Assembly (NCBI RefSeq): GCF_019649055.1
Contig: NW_026570234.1
Span: forward strand, 372,001 to 436,000
From: Paramacrobiotus metropolitanus
Lineage: Eukaryota; Tardigrada; Eutardigrada; Parachela; Macrobiotidae
Length of the DNA stretch: 64,000 bases
Direction of reading: 5' to 3'
Shown: in pieces, positions 1 through 11,951 of the stretch
Numbering within the stretch: position 1 is the stretch's first letter
How the letters are laid out: the number at the start of each line of letters is the position of its first letter
The notes under the pieces: model-generated
Database searches by the model: none
What the model saw: only the letters and a program-made list of their open reading frames with translations
Told to the model about the DNA's origin: nothing
Translations under genes and position numbers: made by a program

Positions 1-349
1 TTCACTCTTCTTTTCCTGGATTGGTACAACGACTGAGCCTTTTTGCCTTGAAAAAAGCGGAGTCTATCGGAGCCTTCCACGAGAGATGATGATGCCTTCC
101 ACGAAAAATTGATTGAGTTTTGTGTTGCTACAGGCGTTACGATTATAGCGCCAGGTTTTATTTAACTCTGTGATATTTGCCGGTTTTTTATACTGCTCTG
201 CAGACTACTATAAGCAAAGAAAAAGCTTGAAAAATTAAACAGCTGGGAGTGTCTGGCAGTCATCATTAAATGCGTACATAAATTTTGCACGAACAGGGTG
301 GCGATGGTTATTTGAATAACAGTGACGCGGTTAAGTGATTAAAATTAAG

Positions 350-520
350 GAAGCTGGTTACGGATCTTTTGGGAAAGATATTGATTTGGGACCTGCTCAC
401 GTTCAGTTTGCCATGTGTTGCCATTTCAATGCCGAAATGACTGGGTGTGGATCGCCGCAATGTAAAGACGTTCATCAAAGCCATTTGGGATTTCTAATTG
501 ACAGTTATTTATCTGATTAA
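350..520 (+). CDS. Possible terminal exon with a CCCH zinc finger (partial gene, runs off left edge)
   Basis: An open frame follows a possible acceptor (AAG at 347-349) and ends at a TAA at 518-520. It reads EAGYGSFGKDIDLG and then a C-x8-C-x4-C-x3-H arrangement (C HFNAEMTG C GSPQ C KDV H) followed by QSHLGFLIDSYLSD. That spacing fits CCCH zinc fingers, including the putative C3H1 finger of RNA-exosome adaptor proteins (ZFC3H1-like). The family is inference from spacing only. No upstream exon is visible in the 350 bases before it, so the rest of the gene would lie outside the window. It could be a chance frame. Confidence 0.35.
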   Translation, partial: EAGYGSFGKDIDLGPAHVQFAMCCHFNAEMTGCGSPQCKDVHQSHLGFLIDSYLSD

Positions 521-539
521 GGGCCATATACAGGTTACG

Positions 540-3500
540 CAAGGCTAGGATTAGGCTTCTCTGGCAACGTTTCGCATCGGTCCCGCTGACAAGAGAGATG
601 TCAGCTACACCGCGCTAATTGTTACTTAACGTGTTACAACGTTTTTCATACAATTTCTGTTTGTAGACACATGAATAGTTTAGTACGGGCTTTTGATGTC
701 TTTTATTCGGCATCAATGGCCAATCAAATTATTAATTTATTCTGCATATGCAGTTGGGTTGACAGGTGCAGAAGAAACTGAAACAGTGACCAAGCTGTGA
801 CCTTTCAATTAAATGGCAGCGCGCTGTAAATTTTTTTTCATTCACGAACACTTATCAGTACGTATCTTTTTGTTGATTGACTTTCCAAAGATTAAATTAC
901 GCTTCCATGTGAATATTGTGTGCAGACAGCCGTTTATACTGTATATTGTATATGTGCGAAACAATCACTGGTATGCAGCTTGTTATAACCGATAATTATG
1001 TTGATAAATCGATTTATGTTCAAGACGGTAATTCCAATGGTTCATTGGTATGCCGATTGTTTGTTGTCTTTTGCAGATGCGCGACGGAAGAGCTTCGATC
1101 GATAAAATAAGTAGCATACTTTTTCTGATAGTAATCTTGCATCATTCACAATAATTAGCGGTCTCATTGGAAATTATCAATTATCAAAGGATAAGATAGT
1201 TAAGATTTCTCATGACAAGGGTACGACCGACCACCGCCATGCAGACATGCCCAGAATAACTAATAACGGTTGTATTCCTGGGAAGAAGTCGCTGCCGTAT
1301 GACTCAAGATGCCGGATTTATTAGTCCAGGAATGCGAAGAATGCGACTGGAATTATTTACTTCAACGATTCTGCTACTAAAAGGGATCGGAACAGCTCAT
1401 CGTCAGTGAATCAAATTAGCACCTAACCGAAGTGACAAGTAGTATTTTGTTTGCCTAAATGGCAATTGATGAAACAGATTATACAATTCAATAATTAACC
1501 GACACTATGTATACTGTCTCTGAGCAATGTTGTACTTTGCTCGCCAATGGATAACGACCTGGTGGGATCAGACACAAGAATTTTGTTTAGTGTACTGGTA
1601 TTCAGGCGTTATGTTCATTCATTTGCAGGACAAAGGTCAGTTTGGGTTTAGCGATGTACAGTACTCGTACGCGAATAACAACAACTGAACAACACAATGA
1701 TTATTATTATCCTGACGGCGCTCACCACCGGCTCATCCCGAAGCATGTATAAGAATATTAAGCGCTTGTTTCACTGGCTGACCGTTGGTGGTAGCGCACG
1801 TTAATCTAATTAGACCTTTTAATGTTTACTCATTCATTCACGGTGTGAGCTGATTAGTACCACCAAAGAAGAATGACTGTTTACATCTTCAGTGCAATTA
1901 GCATACGTTTGTCGATTGCTGATTAAGCATGAACTCGAAAAAAATGCTTGGATAATCTGGCGTCTTATTGTTACACGTGCATAATCTTCGCATATCTCAC
2001 AATTGTCGTGTTTTGTTCACGATGCAGCAGCCTGTATGGACTTAACATTGAACAATAATAATTAACGTCATACGGTATTTGTGTGGCATTACTGCAATGC
2101 GCGAGCTTTGACTATGCTCATGCTATTTGTATTTCTGCGTGGTGAACCGAATACGATAATACAGAAAGAAACATGTATGTTATGAAATATTAAAATAGCT
2201 TTAAATGGGACTGCATTTATTTCTTTCGTATTGTAATGTGGTAAATATAATGTAAATACGAACATCGATCGGCTCATTTGTGTGATAAATATTATTGTAG
2301 TTACATGATTTACGTACATCAGTTTGTCTTAAACTACAACACCCTGCAACGTGCTATGCAGCAATGCAGTTCGTATCCGGCGGTGTTCGTAAAATTATCT
2401 GGCCGCCTGTATCACACAAAATCTAAAACAAGTGAACTGGTGTTTGGTGCGATTTGATCTTAATATTTTATTTGTTACCGGGTGTGGTTCAGATAGTTGT
2501 AAGTTTACCGAATAAAATAAGCATAACACAGCGTACGGACTCGATGTCAGCGCGACGTGGGCGTTTATTTATTATTGAACGATTTGTGCATTTACAACCA
2601 AATGATACATTTATTAAGCAGTAATGTTTTGATTTGGGTTTTGTTCGTCACTTTATTTCTAAGACAGTAAATGACCTGGTGGTTGAATATCAGTTCACCT
2701 CGTGGTATAGCACCATGAGCCAGCAAAATGCGCGGAAGTGGTTCCATTGACTGTGGTATTTTTGGTTACAGTACCTGCTACAAAATTACAACAGCCCCGT
2801 CAGTGAGTAATACTTCCAGGTAAGCGTAGTAAAACACACTCCCTTATACGTACTTCAGCATTTGTCTGACTGTGAATACGATGGAATAAATGCCGCACAG
2901 TAAACAAACAGACACACGCTGTGAAGTATCAATTATCCGAACAAACCTCAACGAAACGCGTTATAAACATGCCTTGCAATAATAATTATCATTTCGTTTG
3001 ATCATTCTAACACTGAAATGTGTGAAAAAATGCCACGCAATCGGTAATCTATTACGAAACCGACAAATTACACCGACGCTAGTTCTTGTTAACAAGCCTT
3101 AATTGACTTTTGTGGTTACTTTGATTTTCATGATTTGTAAGTTAATACTCTTAAATTTTAATGCAATCCAAATTGAAAGAACATCAAAATCCTTCACGTT
3201 AAATAATAATTCATGTGCGTAATTAATCAAAGAAGTTAGTAGTAGTAAGTAAGTGAATACGATTATATCATGAAATATAAAGGTCAACATTTCACCTTTA
3301 TTTTTGTAAGCAGATGTAATCCAGTAAAAATAATTATACGGATACGGTAATCGGTCGAGGTCTGTAAAAGTCGTATGATGATCGATGCCGTGAATAATTG
3401 CTGCTTTACCGGTAAACGTAACACATCCCACTATGTAGTATGTTACATGTACAGTACTGGTTTGTTCCCTGACCCTGATTTTTGCCGCATTAATATTATA

Positions 3501-6500
3501 ATGGGTTGCCTTACATTTAGCGACGGGACATAGAACGGGCGATTTTGAAGGGTTAAAGTGTCTAACAAAACAGCACAAACCGATCCCAGTGCTCCGCTGG
3601 TCTCTCGGCAATTTAATAATTTACCTTGTCCAATTAAACTACCGAAGCTGGGCGTCGCACAGAAAGTATTATGTAGCAGCTGACGAGATAGAAGCGGATA
3701 CAAGACCGGAACTAGCGTTTTCGCACAAAAGCGCTCTTTGTGTCAGATGCTCTCCCACACGCTTCACATGAAAATCACTTCGTATGTTCTTGAGCATTTG
3801 TTTGTACCACGCCCTTACGTAAGAGGTAAAAACAATTGCACTGCATGTATTATATTGGCAGTGCAAAGGCGAAAGACGTACATATTCCATACAAAACTGA
3901 TACAATTGCAACTCCTCCGTTATTGTTGTCCTCTTGCGCTGCTTCACGCACTGAATGCACTCTGAGCGGGCACAGAGAATCCCGAGAGGGTTCCGCGCTT
4001 AACGAGTCATGGTACACTGTTCCAGTTACCTTTACCGGCGTGGAACAACGTTCCAGACAAAATAACAGTGTCCACAACAGCGCATTTCCGTAATCACAAC
4101 CTACGCCACTTACGTCGGCAGTGGAACCATTTGTAAATCTCGGAGTGTTTGCACCAATTGTGTGACTTGGTCTTGATTCCTTTAGGGAATTTGACGGCTT
4201 ACGCACAGCAAAGTAACACAGTACTTTCAGTATGCTTTTTTACAGGAAAAATACGATACGAGTATTTATTTAGAACTATATAGGATTTAGATAATTGTAA
4301 AAACGTTTAAAGAGTTGATTGAAAGTCAGCTCATTTAGATGTAAACTACCAATGAAACCTAAACAGGACCTCTGCTATTTTTAATAATACAGTACAAATG
4401 CAGATCACTCCTAAAATATTTATTACGAACAATATTATATAATGCATTATTCTATCTAATATACGTTTTCTACGATGTGTTTAAACATGTATTGTACTCG
4501 TACATGCAGTATATCATCGCGTAATTAGTGTGCAATCCATAGACTGCCGCATTCCGACAGAAAAACATTCACGCACATTTAAATGTTTATCGGCCAAAAC
4601 CTTTATCAAGAACGAAAATGAAAACCAAGAAAACGCAACAGCAACCGACAACAAATGTTGTTCATATTCAGCTGAATTTTATGAGCTGAATATGGATGCA
4701 TAATATCCTGGAAAAGGTCACGGACAACCTTTTATCAAGAAAAGACAAGTGCTGCATCATGAAAGTCACCTACGCTTTTAAAAATAGGCATTGAATCTAT
4801 GTCACTGTGTTAATTATGGTTTGGAGAACGCTCAACGACACTAAAGACGGGAAAATTGCCTCATCAACGCAGTGCGCCCGAACAGAATCTGTTGTTAGTG
4901 GAACTTGAATGCGCAGTGCGCACTTTGACTTTTTACCTTGTACCGCAGTGACGTCACGCGTAATGGAAGCCTGTGCCGGACAGGACCTTCTACCCTTAAT
5001 GTATCATAGGGCGTGCTTGAACTTTAATTTCATACTTGGAAGTACGCGCTTAATAAGTATATTATATTTTACAGAAAGCGTCATTCGGTTATTCAGCTCA
5101 ATATACACTTGCGTACTCACATGTAAATTATGTAACATAATTTTGGAAGATGCAATTTACACTATCACGAATGCCCACCTCGTTTCCTGGCAGCTTTGCT
5201 TATAAAATTTTACATATGTAAGCGATCCGACAGCAATTAAAAATCTTATCAGACTTTTAATTATCGCATGTTGTTGACATTTGACGTTCCGGTTCTGAAA
5301 CGCTACGACGATTGGTAAATCGAAGGAAAAGGCAGCAAACTATAATTACCGGTTCAAACAACATGTTTGCAGCTTTTTTATTAACTTTCAGACGTGATTA
5401 CACCCGGACTTGTTTTATGTAGAAATCACTCACAGAGATACACCTTTAGGGACACTTCCTATTTCTTACGTGAAAAATATTGATTGACTGGCTGTTATCA
5501 CGGAATTTCCAAATTTTTCCCAGCCTCTGTTTGGTTTTCATGACGAATATACGGAAGCTGCGCTTATTAATACAAAAACAGTGTGACCGCTAGCGATTTA
5601 ATCGTGCAAACCAAACATGAAAACTGTCATTAATTATAGTCTGGCACGCATTATTAATTTTCCACATTCGGAAAATGTACCGCTATGTGTGGTACGAGTA
5701 CATATGTACTGTAATTTACACTAATCGTCAGTTGCGCAACCACAACACAGTGAACACACGGTTTCGCTGTGCACCTCTACGTGAAGACAGCCAACCAATC
5801 GCCGACGACAGAATGGGTGGGAGCAATGAGCGCCAGACACCAAAAAGTATAAAAGCTTTAGGTTTTCACCAGTTCATTGTCTCACATCACCAAAAAGATT
5901 CCTTTTTGAAGTAAAAGCATTTCTGCGAGCTTAATACCTGCTTTGTGAATGAGTTGATTTCTAAAACCTTCTGAATTGTTGATGAGTCTGGGTAGTATTC
6001 TTAAACAGTTGTCAGCTTACCGATATCCAACGCATGTGGAACCGAATCTTATGATAACCACTGGTCAGCGACATTTTTTCAAGTGATCCCTTTTTGATCC
6101 GGCGCTACATTTAGCCTCTTATACCCAGCAATAACTTCTATTGTTAGTCAGGATGAATCGGAGAAATAGGGAAATACTACGGAGCGGTAAGTGTTAACAT
6201 GCTTTCGTACAGGCAGGCTGAGGCAGCCAAAACACGCGCAACAAGTACGAACCTGCAACAACAAAGTTGTGGAAAATTATTCTTAAACATAACCTGAAGA
6301 TGTCCTGGATTGCATAGCGAAATTTTTTAAAAAGATTTTTATCGAAAATCATCGCTTTGGCAGGCATCGCTTTCTAATTTAACCACAACGGTGCGTGTAT
6401 AAAGGATGATTACATCCACCGGAAACCGTAGAAGCGTATATCTATTGCGCGGTTCTTTGGGTGTGTCGTATTGGGAACCTACGCAATATCCCTACCACAC

Positions 6501-7660
6501 TGAGACATATCCTGTGCCCTTCAATATTAACTGATAGTGAGCGTTGGAGATGATTTAGCTTCGCACGTTTGTTTAAAAAATCTAGTGATTTTTCAATCAG
6601 GAATTAACTAGAAAATTACTTATGTCACAGCCAAGAACATGTTCCAATAAAATTTTGATTAAATGATAAGATAAGCTCAATGGAGTGCGTTAGAATAAAT
6701 GATTTGTTTAGCATAATATCAAAAGCCCTTTATAAAAATAAGTTTATAACTATTGAGCAAATCACTTTCACCGGAGTTGAAATTTACAAAGTATAAACTG
6801 AAAAATTAGCAAAAATACTTCTAAATGAGACTTCGATCACACCGGTCAATCAACTGATTTTAAAATGTAGTGTAACGCAATACCAACACTATATTAATTG
6901 ATCAATCTGATTGATATGTATGGTTTTACCAGATAACTATCTGATACAAATATATCTTACCCAGCATTGGTTGAGTTGGTTTGTTGGTAATTGGTTCCTA
7001 CCTCTAAATTCAAACCCGTTTCCCAGCATAAAATGAGCAGACATGATGAGTCACACTTATGCGGCAGTAATACATGGCCGCTACTGATTGACCAGCCGGC
7101 TTTCACTAATATTTGAACGAACAGCTACGATATCGTCTCATTCACGTAGGGCGTAATAATAAATCAGGTCACGAGTTTTTTGAAGATGTCTTATGACTAT
7201 CAGCATGTGCGTTAATTAAGAAAGTAAAATGATGCAATATGCCGATTATTTATCGCATTTTTATAAAGAAAAATGTTCAGCCGAAAAGCAGAATAGGAAC
7301 ACATGTTCCAGCATGCTCTTCCTGGACTGGTCAATAGACCGTTGACACACTGAGCAGTTGTACAGTAAGAACGGTCAGCGCCACAGCATTCTTGACACCT
7401 CGTTCGTAGCGATGACATCATTGCACTCAAGGCCTGCGCGCTGAGAAATATAAAGCGGTCTGTGTGTGTCACGGGAGGACAATGTCCACTTAAAATGATT
7501 CACAACTTTGGATTGCGGAATTTCCTAATGCTCCATTTGCACATCCTAGATAATTACGGCACATGCTTTAAGAAAATGTTCGCGTGTCCGTTCTCTCACT
7601 CTACCGTTAGTTTAGTAGGTTTTGTAGTTGAAACGCCTTTTGCATCTTTATTCAACCCGT
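540..7660. other. Long stretch without a recognisable gene
   Basis: AT-rich sequence. Open frames of up to 170 codons occur (3099-3611 on the minus strand, 3850-4206 on the minus strand), but none shows a domain, signal peptide or convincing splice context. A TATA-like site lies at 5848-5855. Small or non-coding exons cannot be excluded. Confidence 0.5.
5848..5855 (+). promoter_or_regulatory. Possible TATA box
   Basis: The octamer TATAAAAG is preceded by a more GC-rich stretch and followed about 30 bases downstream by a pyrimidine-rich segment containing TTCATTG that could be an initiator. No coding exon was found immediately downstream, so the promoter call rests on this spacing alone. Confidence 0.22.
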
Positions 7661-7664
7661 GCGC

Positions 7665-9360
7665 ATGAAAAAACCAACGTATTCGTTGATTGCAGGTGTG
7701 TGGTGCACGATGATCGTATTGTGCATCGTAAGGACATCCCATGCTTCACCAACAAACTTTCCCTTTGCCGCACTACGCCGGCAACCAAGGAATTTTATCA
7801 CTCCCTACTGGTTGAGTCCTTGTGGCGAAAGTGGAACCGTAACGGCCAGCAAACCTCTCAGTTTCCAGCCGAGTTCGTCTAAAAGCCTGAAACACCATTA
7901 TTTGGCCATTCGAAACTACGCGGAAGCCTTGGATAAATTGGTGCAGGCTTTGGAAACAAAAAAGGTAAGAATCGCCCTTATATTCAAAACATTTTGATGA
8001 CGATTACCTGTATCTGTACTGGCAAACTGATTACGAGATACGTTAAGACTTAAGTTCTGAGGCAGTTAAGATAACAGCTAATTACAACGAGCTAACATGC
8101 GTCACCAAAAAAAGGGCAAAGGTACGATTGGCCATTAATTTATCTTTAGCGCTGGAATGACCTTTTCATGGGGTATTTTCCCACATATCGGGCGCTAATT
8201 AAAAATATCATTGGTCCACTTAAATTCGATGACGCGCTAGGTGTTACCATTTGTTGGGGGAATAATGAGGGTGAACACCCATAATCTCCATAGTTAGAAC
8301 ACCAGAGAGCCATGATAGCCGGGCATTATTTGGGCGATGCTGCGACTCCCCCGTCGCAGTGCGCCGTGTTTATTATTCTCCCGAGAACCATCCAGCATGC
8401 TCAGCCAGTCCCGGTGCGGCCCAAACGGGCCGGTTGTTGCCGGCTGACATTTCCAAGCTTATTTACCAAACAAGCAATCATATCCTGGACCGGTTGCGCA
8501 CACGCGCTTCACCGTTTCAATGACTGGCAATTTTTGGCACAGGTGTAGTTTTATCTTCAGAACGAACACGCGAGAATACTGCATCCTTTTCGAAATCTGA
8601 AAATACCCTTGATGCTGTTTTTAAATCGTCCCGGTCATAACAACCACGATTAAAGAGGCGTATGATCAAACAAACAACAACGGCGCCCACATGTACAAGT
8701 ACACGCTATAAAAATAAGGTACTTAGCTTGAGCAACTGTACGCGTACCTACACCACATTGCTGGAGTTCATTGCTGTATAATTGTTATCGAAAACGCGAT
8801 GTGCGTGAGGCAAAATATATTGTCGCATAACAGTATAACACCAACAAAAAAATAAGAATACTTATCATGACTGAATGATTTTTCTCTTGTAGATGGGTGG
8901 CGATCCATATCTTCCAAACCAAATTAAGCAGTTCAAACTGGATAAATTTCCCCGGCCGCCTACATTCAGTGACAACGTCGTGAGTGCTATCGTTGGTCAA
9001 TCCCCGTCAACGCTCTTAGTGGAAGTCTACCGATTACTGCAGATTGTGGCCGTGCATTTGAGTAGCACGGAATCGGACGAAATCGCCTTTGAAGGCCGCT
9101 ACCAGGACGATCTGGATGATTTACAACGCGGTCCCAGTGGCCTACAGGCCCTTATGTGCTCGGTACGGCTGGGCATGAAGCATGCCGGGGTTGATCCGGT
9201 CGACAACAGCGACGTACTGAAGACCATTTACACAACGCCGATTCGCGATTATTCCCAGCGAAATCTCCGGGATATACTGCGCCTGGATGGAACCAGTTAT
9301 ATTCTCGAATATGTTAAGACCGTCTTCAATGAACTGTACGGGCAGTCGACGCAAAAGTAA
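7665..9360 (+). CDS. Unrecognised secreted protein, 255 aa, two exons
   Basis: Exon 1 is 7665-7964 and exon 2 is 8893-9360. The donor (AAAG|GTAAGA) and acceptor (CTTGTAG|ATG) are in phase 0 and together give 255 codons plus stop. Translation starts MKKPTYSLIAG and continues with a hydrophobic core (VWCTMIVLCIV) ending near SHA, which looks like a cleavable signal peptide. The mature part has a TPYWLSPCGES motif near its N terminus, then mainly helix-forming segments (LKHHYLAIRNYAEALDKLVQ, LLVEVYRLLQIVAVHL, RDILRLDGTSYILEYVKTVF). Only two cysteines fall in the mature part. No family was recognised. Size, signal peptide and helices would fit a small secreted helical factor, but that is speculation. 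The ATG at 7665 is the first in frame. Confidence 0.7.
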
Positions 9361-11951
9361 AGGTCAACTCATCGATGGCCATTTTCATGGCATTCACACT
9401 CGACCAAAGAATCTCTCTCGGTATACGATGCATTCAATGTTCCAAAGAGAACGCGCGTCCGTCGCGTCCGTCATACCTCTTCGCAATGAATCTCACTCGG
9501 TTTAGCTGGTTTGTGTTCAGCTGCTCGTCGTTTATTGCTGTCAAAAGCAAGTCCAAAGATTGCTGGTGAAGTTGTTGGGGTTTGGTATTCCTGTTTGGAT
9601 TGTGATAAAACCGATGAAGTTGCTGCAGTGCACGGATGTCTTTTAACTTATTTATTTATTAATGTTATGGATGTTTTTGTGTTCCGTTATTTATTGAACC
9701 GCACCTTTTTGTGGTATTGTCAAAGTTTTTGATACTCTTGAGAAAGTTTTTAATTTTTTTATATTTAAACCTCCTGATGTAAATTTATTTGTACAGTTGT
9801 GTACAATTATTTGTATGAAACTCTGTATTTTGGTTTTTGTATGTGTTTTTGCATGCTCACTCATCGGGTATATTACCCGAGCTTTGTATTGTCGAGAACG
9901 CATTTCGGAGACAGATGCACAAATGCACCGGCTATATCAATTAAAATCCAAGAAAAACATCGAAAAAATTTTGAGCGGTTTCGACGTAATTCCCAAATAC
10001 TAAAAAACAGTGTGGATTAAACCTAAGGTATGAACTTGGATTGAAGGATTTTAAATCAGCATTCAAAAATATGTGTAAAAAAATTGAAACTACGGCATAC
10101 CGATGAAATATTTCACCTTTTTTTATCAGTACTTCTTTTATTTAAAGCTTACTGATTTAGACTGTCTTATGCAACGGGACAGCGTCCCGTCAAGGCATTT
10201 GAGGAAACAATGCCCCTTAAACAACGTGATCATCCGATAATAATGAAACAATATACTGCAGTATATGTAGTATCCCTGAGGCTTAATAGAACTACTACCA
10301 GATAACATTTCCAGAATATTAAATTATATTTGTGCTTCAATTATAACTTTGACTAAATTTGCTGCATACAGCATGCTTTTTTATTGCACTGGTAATCTTT
10401 AAAGTGCAACAGAACCACGTACAGTACGTACAGTCCGATTACAGATACTTCCGCACTGGCAGCGTGTCTTTCCATTTCCATCACTTGCATGACCATGAAA
10501 GGCACCATCATAATATCATGACGTCGGCGATTTGCAACTGCTATTGCGACATAACTGACTAATTAGGGATATTGCTATCGTTTAACAACCGAGTACATGC
10601 GCATTTAGTAATCCTAAAAGCAACATTGTGACAGTTCAGTAATCCGATCAATCTACCACGCGAGCCACACCTACGGAACCGTTTTGAACGGCGTAATGAT
10701 CGCCCGGAAGTCCTTCGATATCGAAACGGGAACAGCCTAATCACAATAATTAATACAGATTTGAACCGTTGCGGAATTACCATGTCTTTGAAAGTCTTTT
10801 GTACGAGAAGCTACCGAATGTACACTGGAAAATTATCATGTCATGGTAATTTTATAAAACTACTTATGAACATGTAAAGTCTGTAAAGTTGCTTGTGATG
10901 AAATAATTTTTCGTGAAATTTGATTCGGCTCGTCTAGAGCCCGTCCGCCTCGCTCAAGGAGTGCCGCGGATTCTCCAAAACAGGGCGGCGTAATAAAACA
11001 TTTTAATAAAACTAATGCGGTCTGTAAAATACCCACAAAATACAAAATGCCCGGCAGGAATATTTTACGATTTATGGAGACAGCAGATGTGACAAACATA
11101 GGAGTGACATCATTAAGGCCACACAGACCACCGTATGAGTCTCCGCTGAAAACTTTCCGTCTTATGCAAATATCATCAACAAAACTAATGATTCATCAAG
11201 CAATCAAGGCAAAATATTTTCACATACCCATGCGTACACATCTGTTTGTGTTCCTTGAGGTGTTACGACACCGACCACGTTGCTGGCACTTTTACGGCGT
11301 GCATCGAAAGTAGGTTAACAACCTCAAGTTCACCAAAAAATTATTCATTTTACTAACTCTCCGTAACAAATGCGCATGTTTGACTTTTGATTGTTGTACA
11401 AATATACCGATGATTTCCGGAGAGATCATGAGCATGCGAAATTACTGTGCATTTTTTAGAAGAAGTATATTACCATCATGATAAAGCACTAATGTGTAAC
11501 AATTTACCGGTCATAGAAGCATAATTTCCTAGATTTCATTTTTTATGTAAATATGTATACGTTTATCGACGACGTTTTCTCTGACTGCAATCCAGTTTTT
11601 TTTTAATTCAGAAAAGATCAGCAATAAATATTCATTTTTTTCAAGACTTCACTCATTATCGTGAACGATAAGTTGTTTAAAACAGGTGCTGTAAACACGA
11701 TCTCGATGCGCACACAACACCTTACTGGTAGGTCTTAGAATAAATTAAAAAACAAAACAAACGCAAAGAAACTTTGGACAACCACAGATGGAAAATCGAA
11801 CAAATGTCACCCTTATTTTAACAAAAATACAAAATTACGGTATTTTCAACCGAGTCACCCACTCGACGTTTTGGGTGTAACGCAGCGTCGGAAAGATCCC
11901 CTGCCGTCGGCCATTGACACTGTAATCTATAGCAAGAAAAAGGGATAACTT
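9361..11951. other. Intergenic, nothing recognised
   Basis: AT-rich sequence between the secreted-protein gene and the 3' end of EMC10. It contains only short frames without features. The segment just after 9360 is presumably 3' untranslated region of the upstream gene. Confidence 0.45.

Noticed and set aside
3099-3611. 170-codon open frame on the minus strand
   Set aside because: Roughly one frame of this length is expected by chance in 64 kb. It has no domain, signal or repeat pattern, and its residue composition follows the AT-rich base composition.
3850-4206. 118-codon open frame on the minus strand with overlapping frames on the other strand
   Set aside because: Several frames are open here on both strands because stops happen to be sparse. 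No motif or splice context favours any of them.
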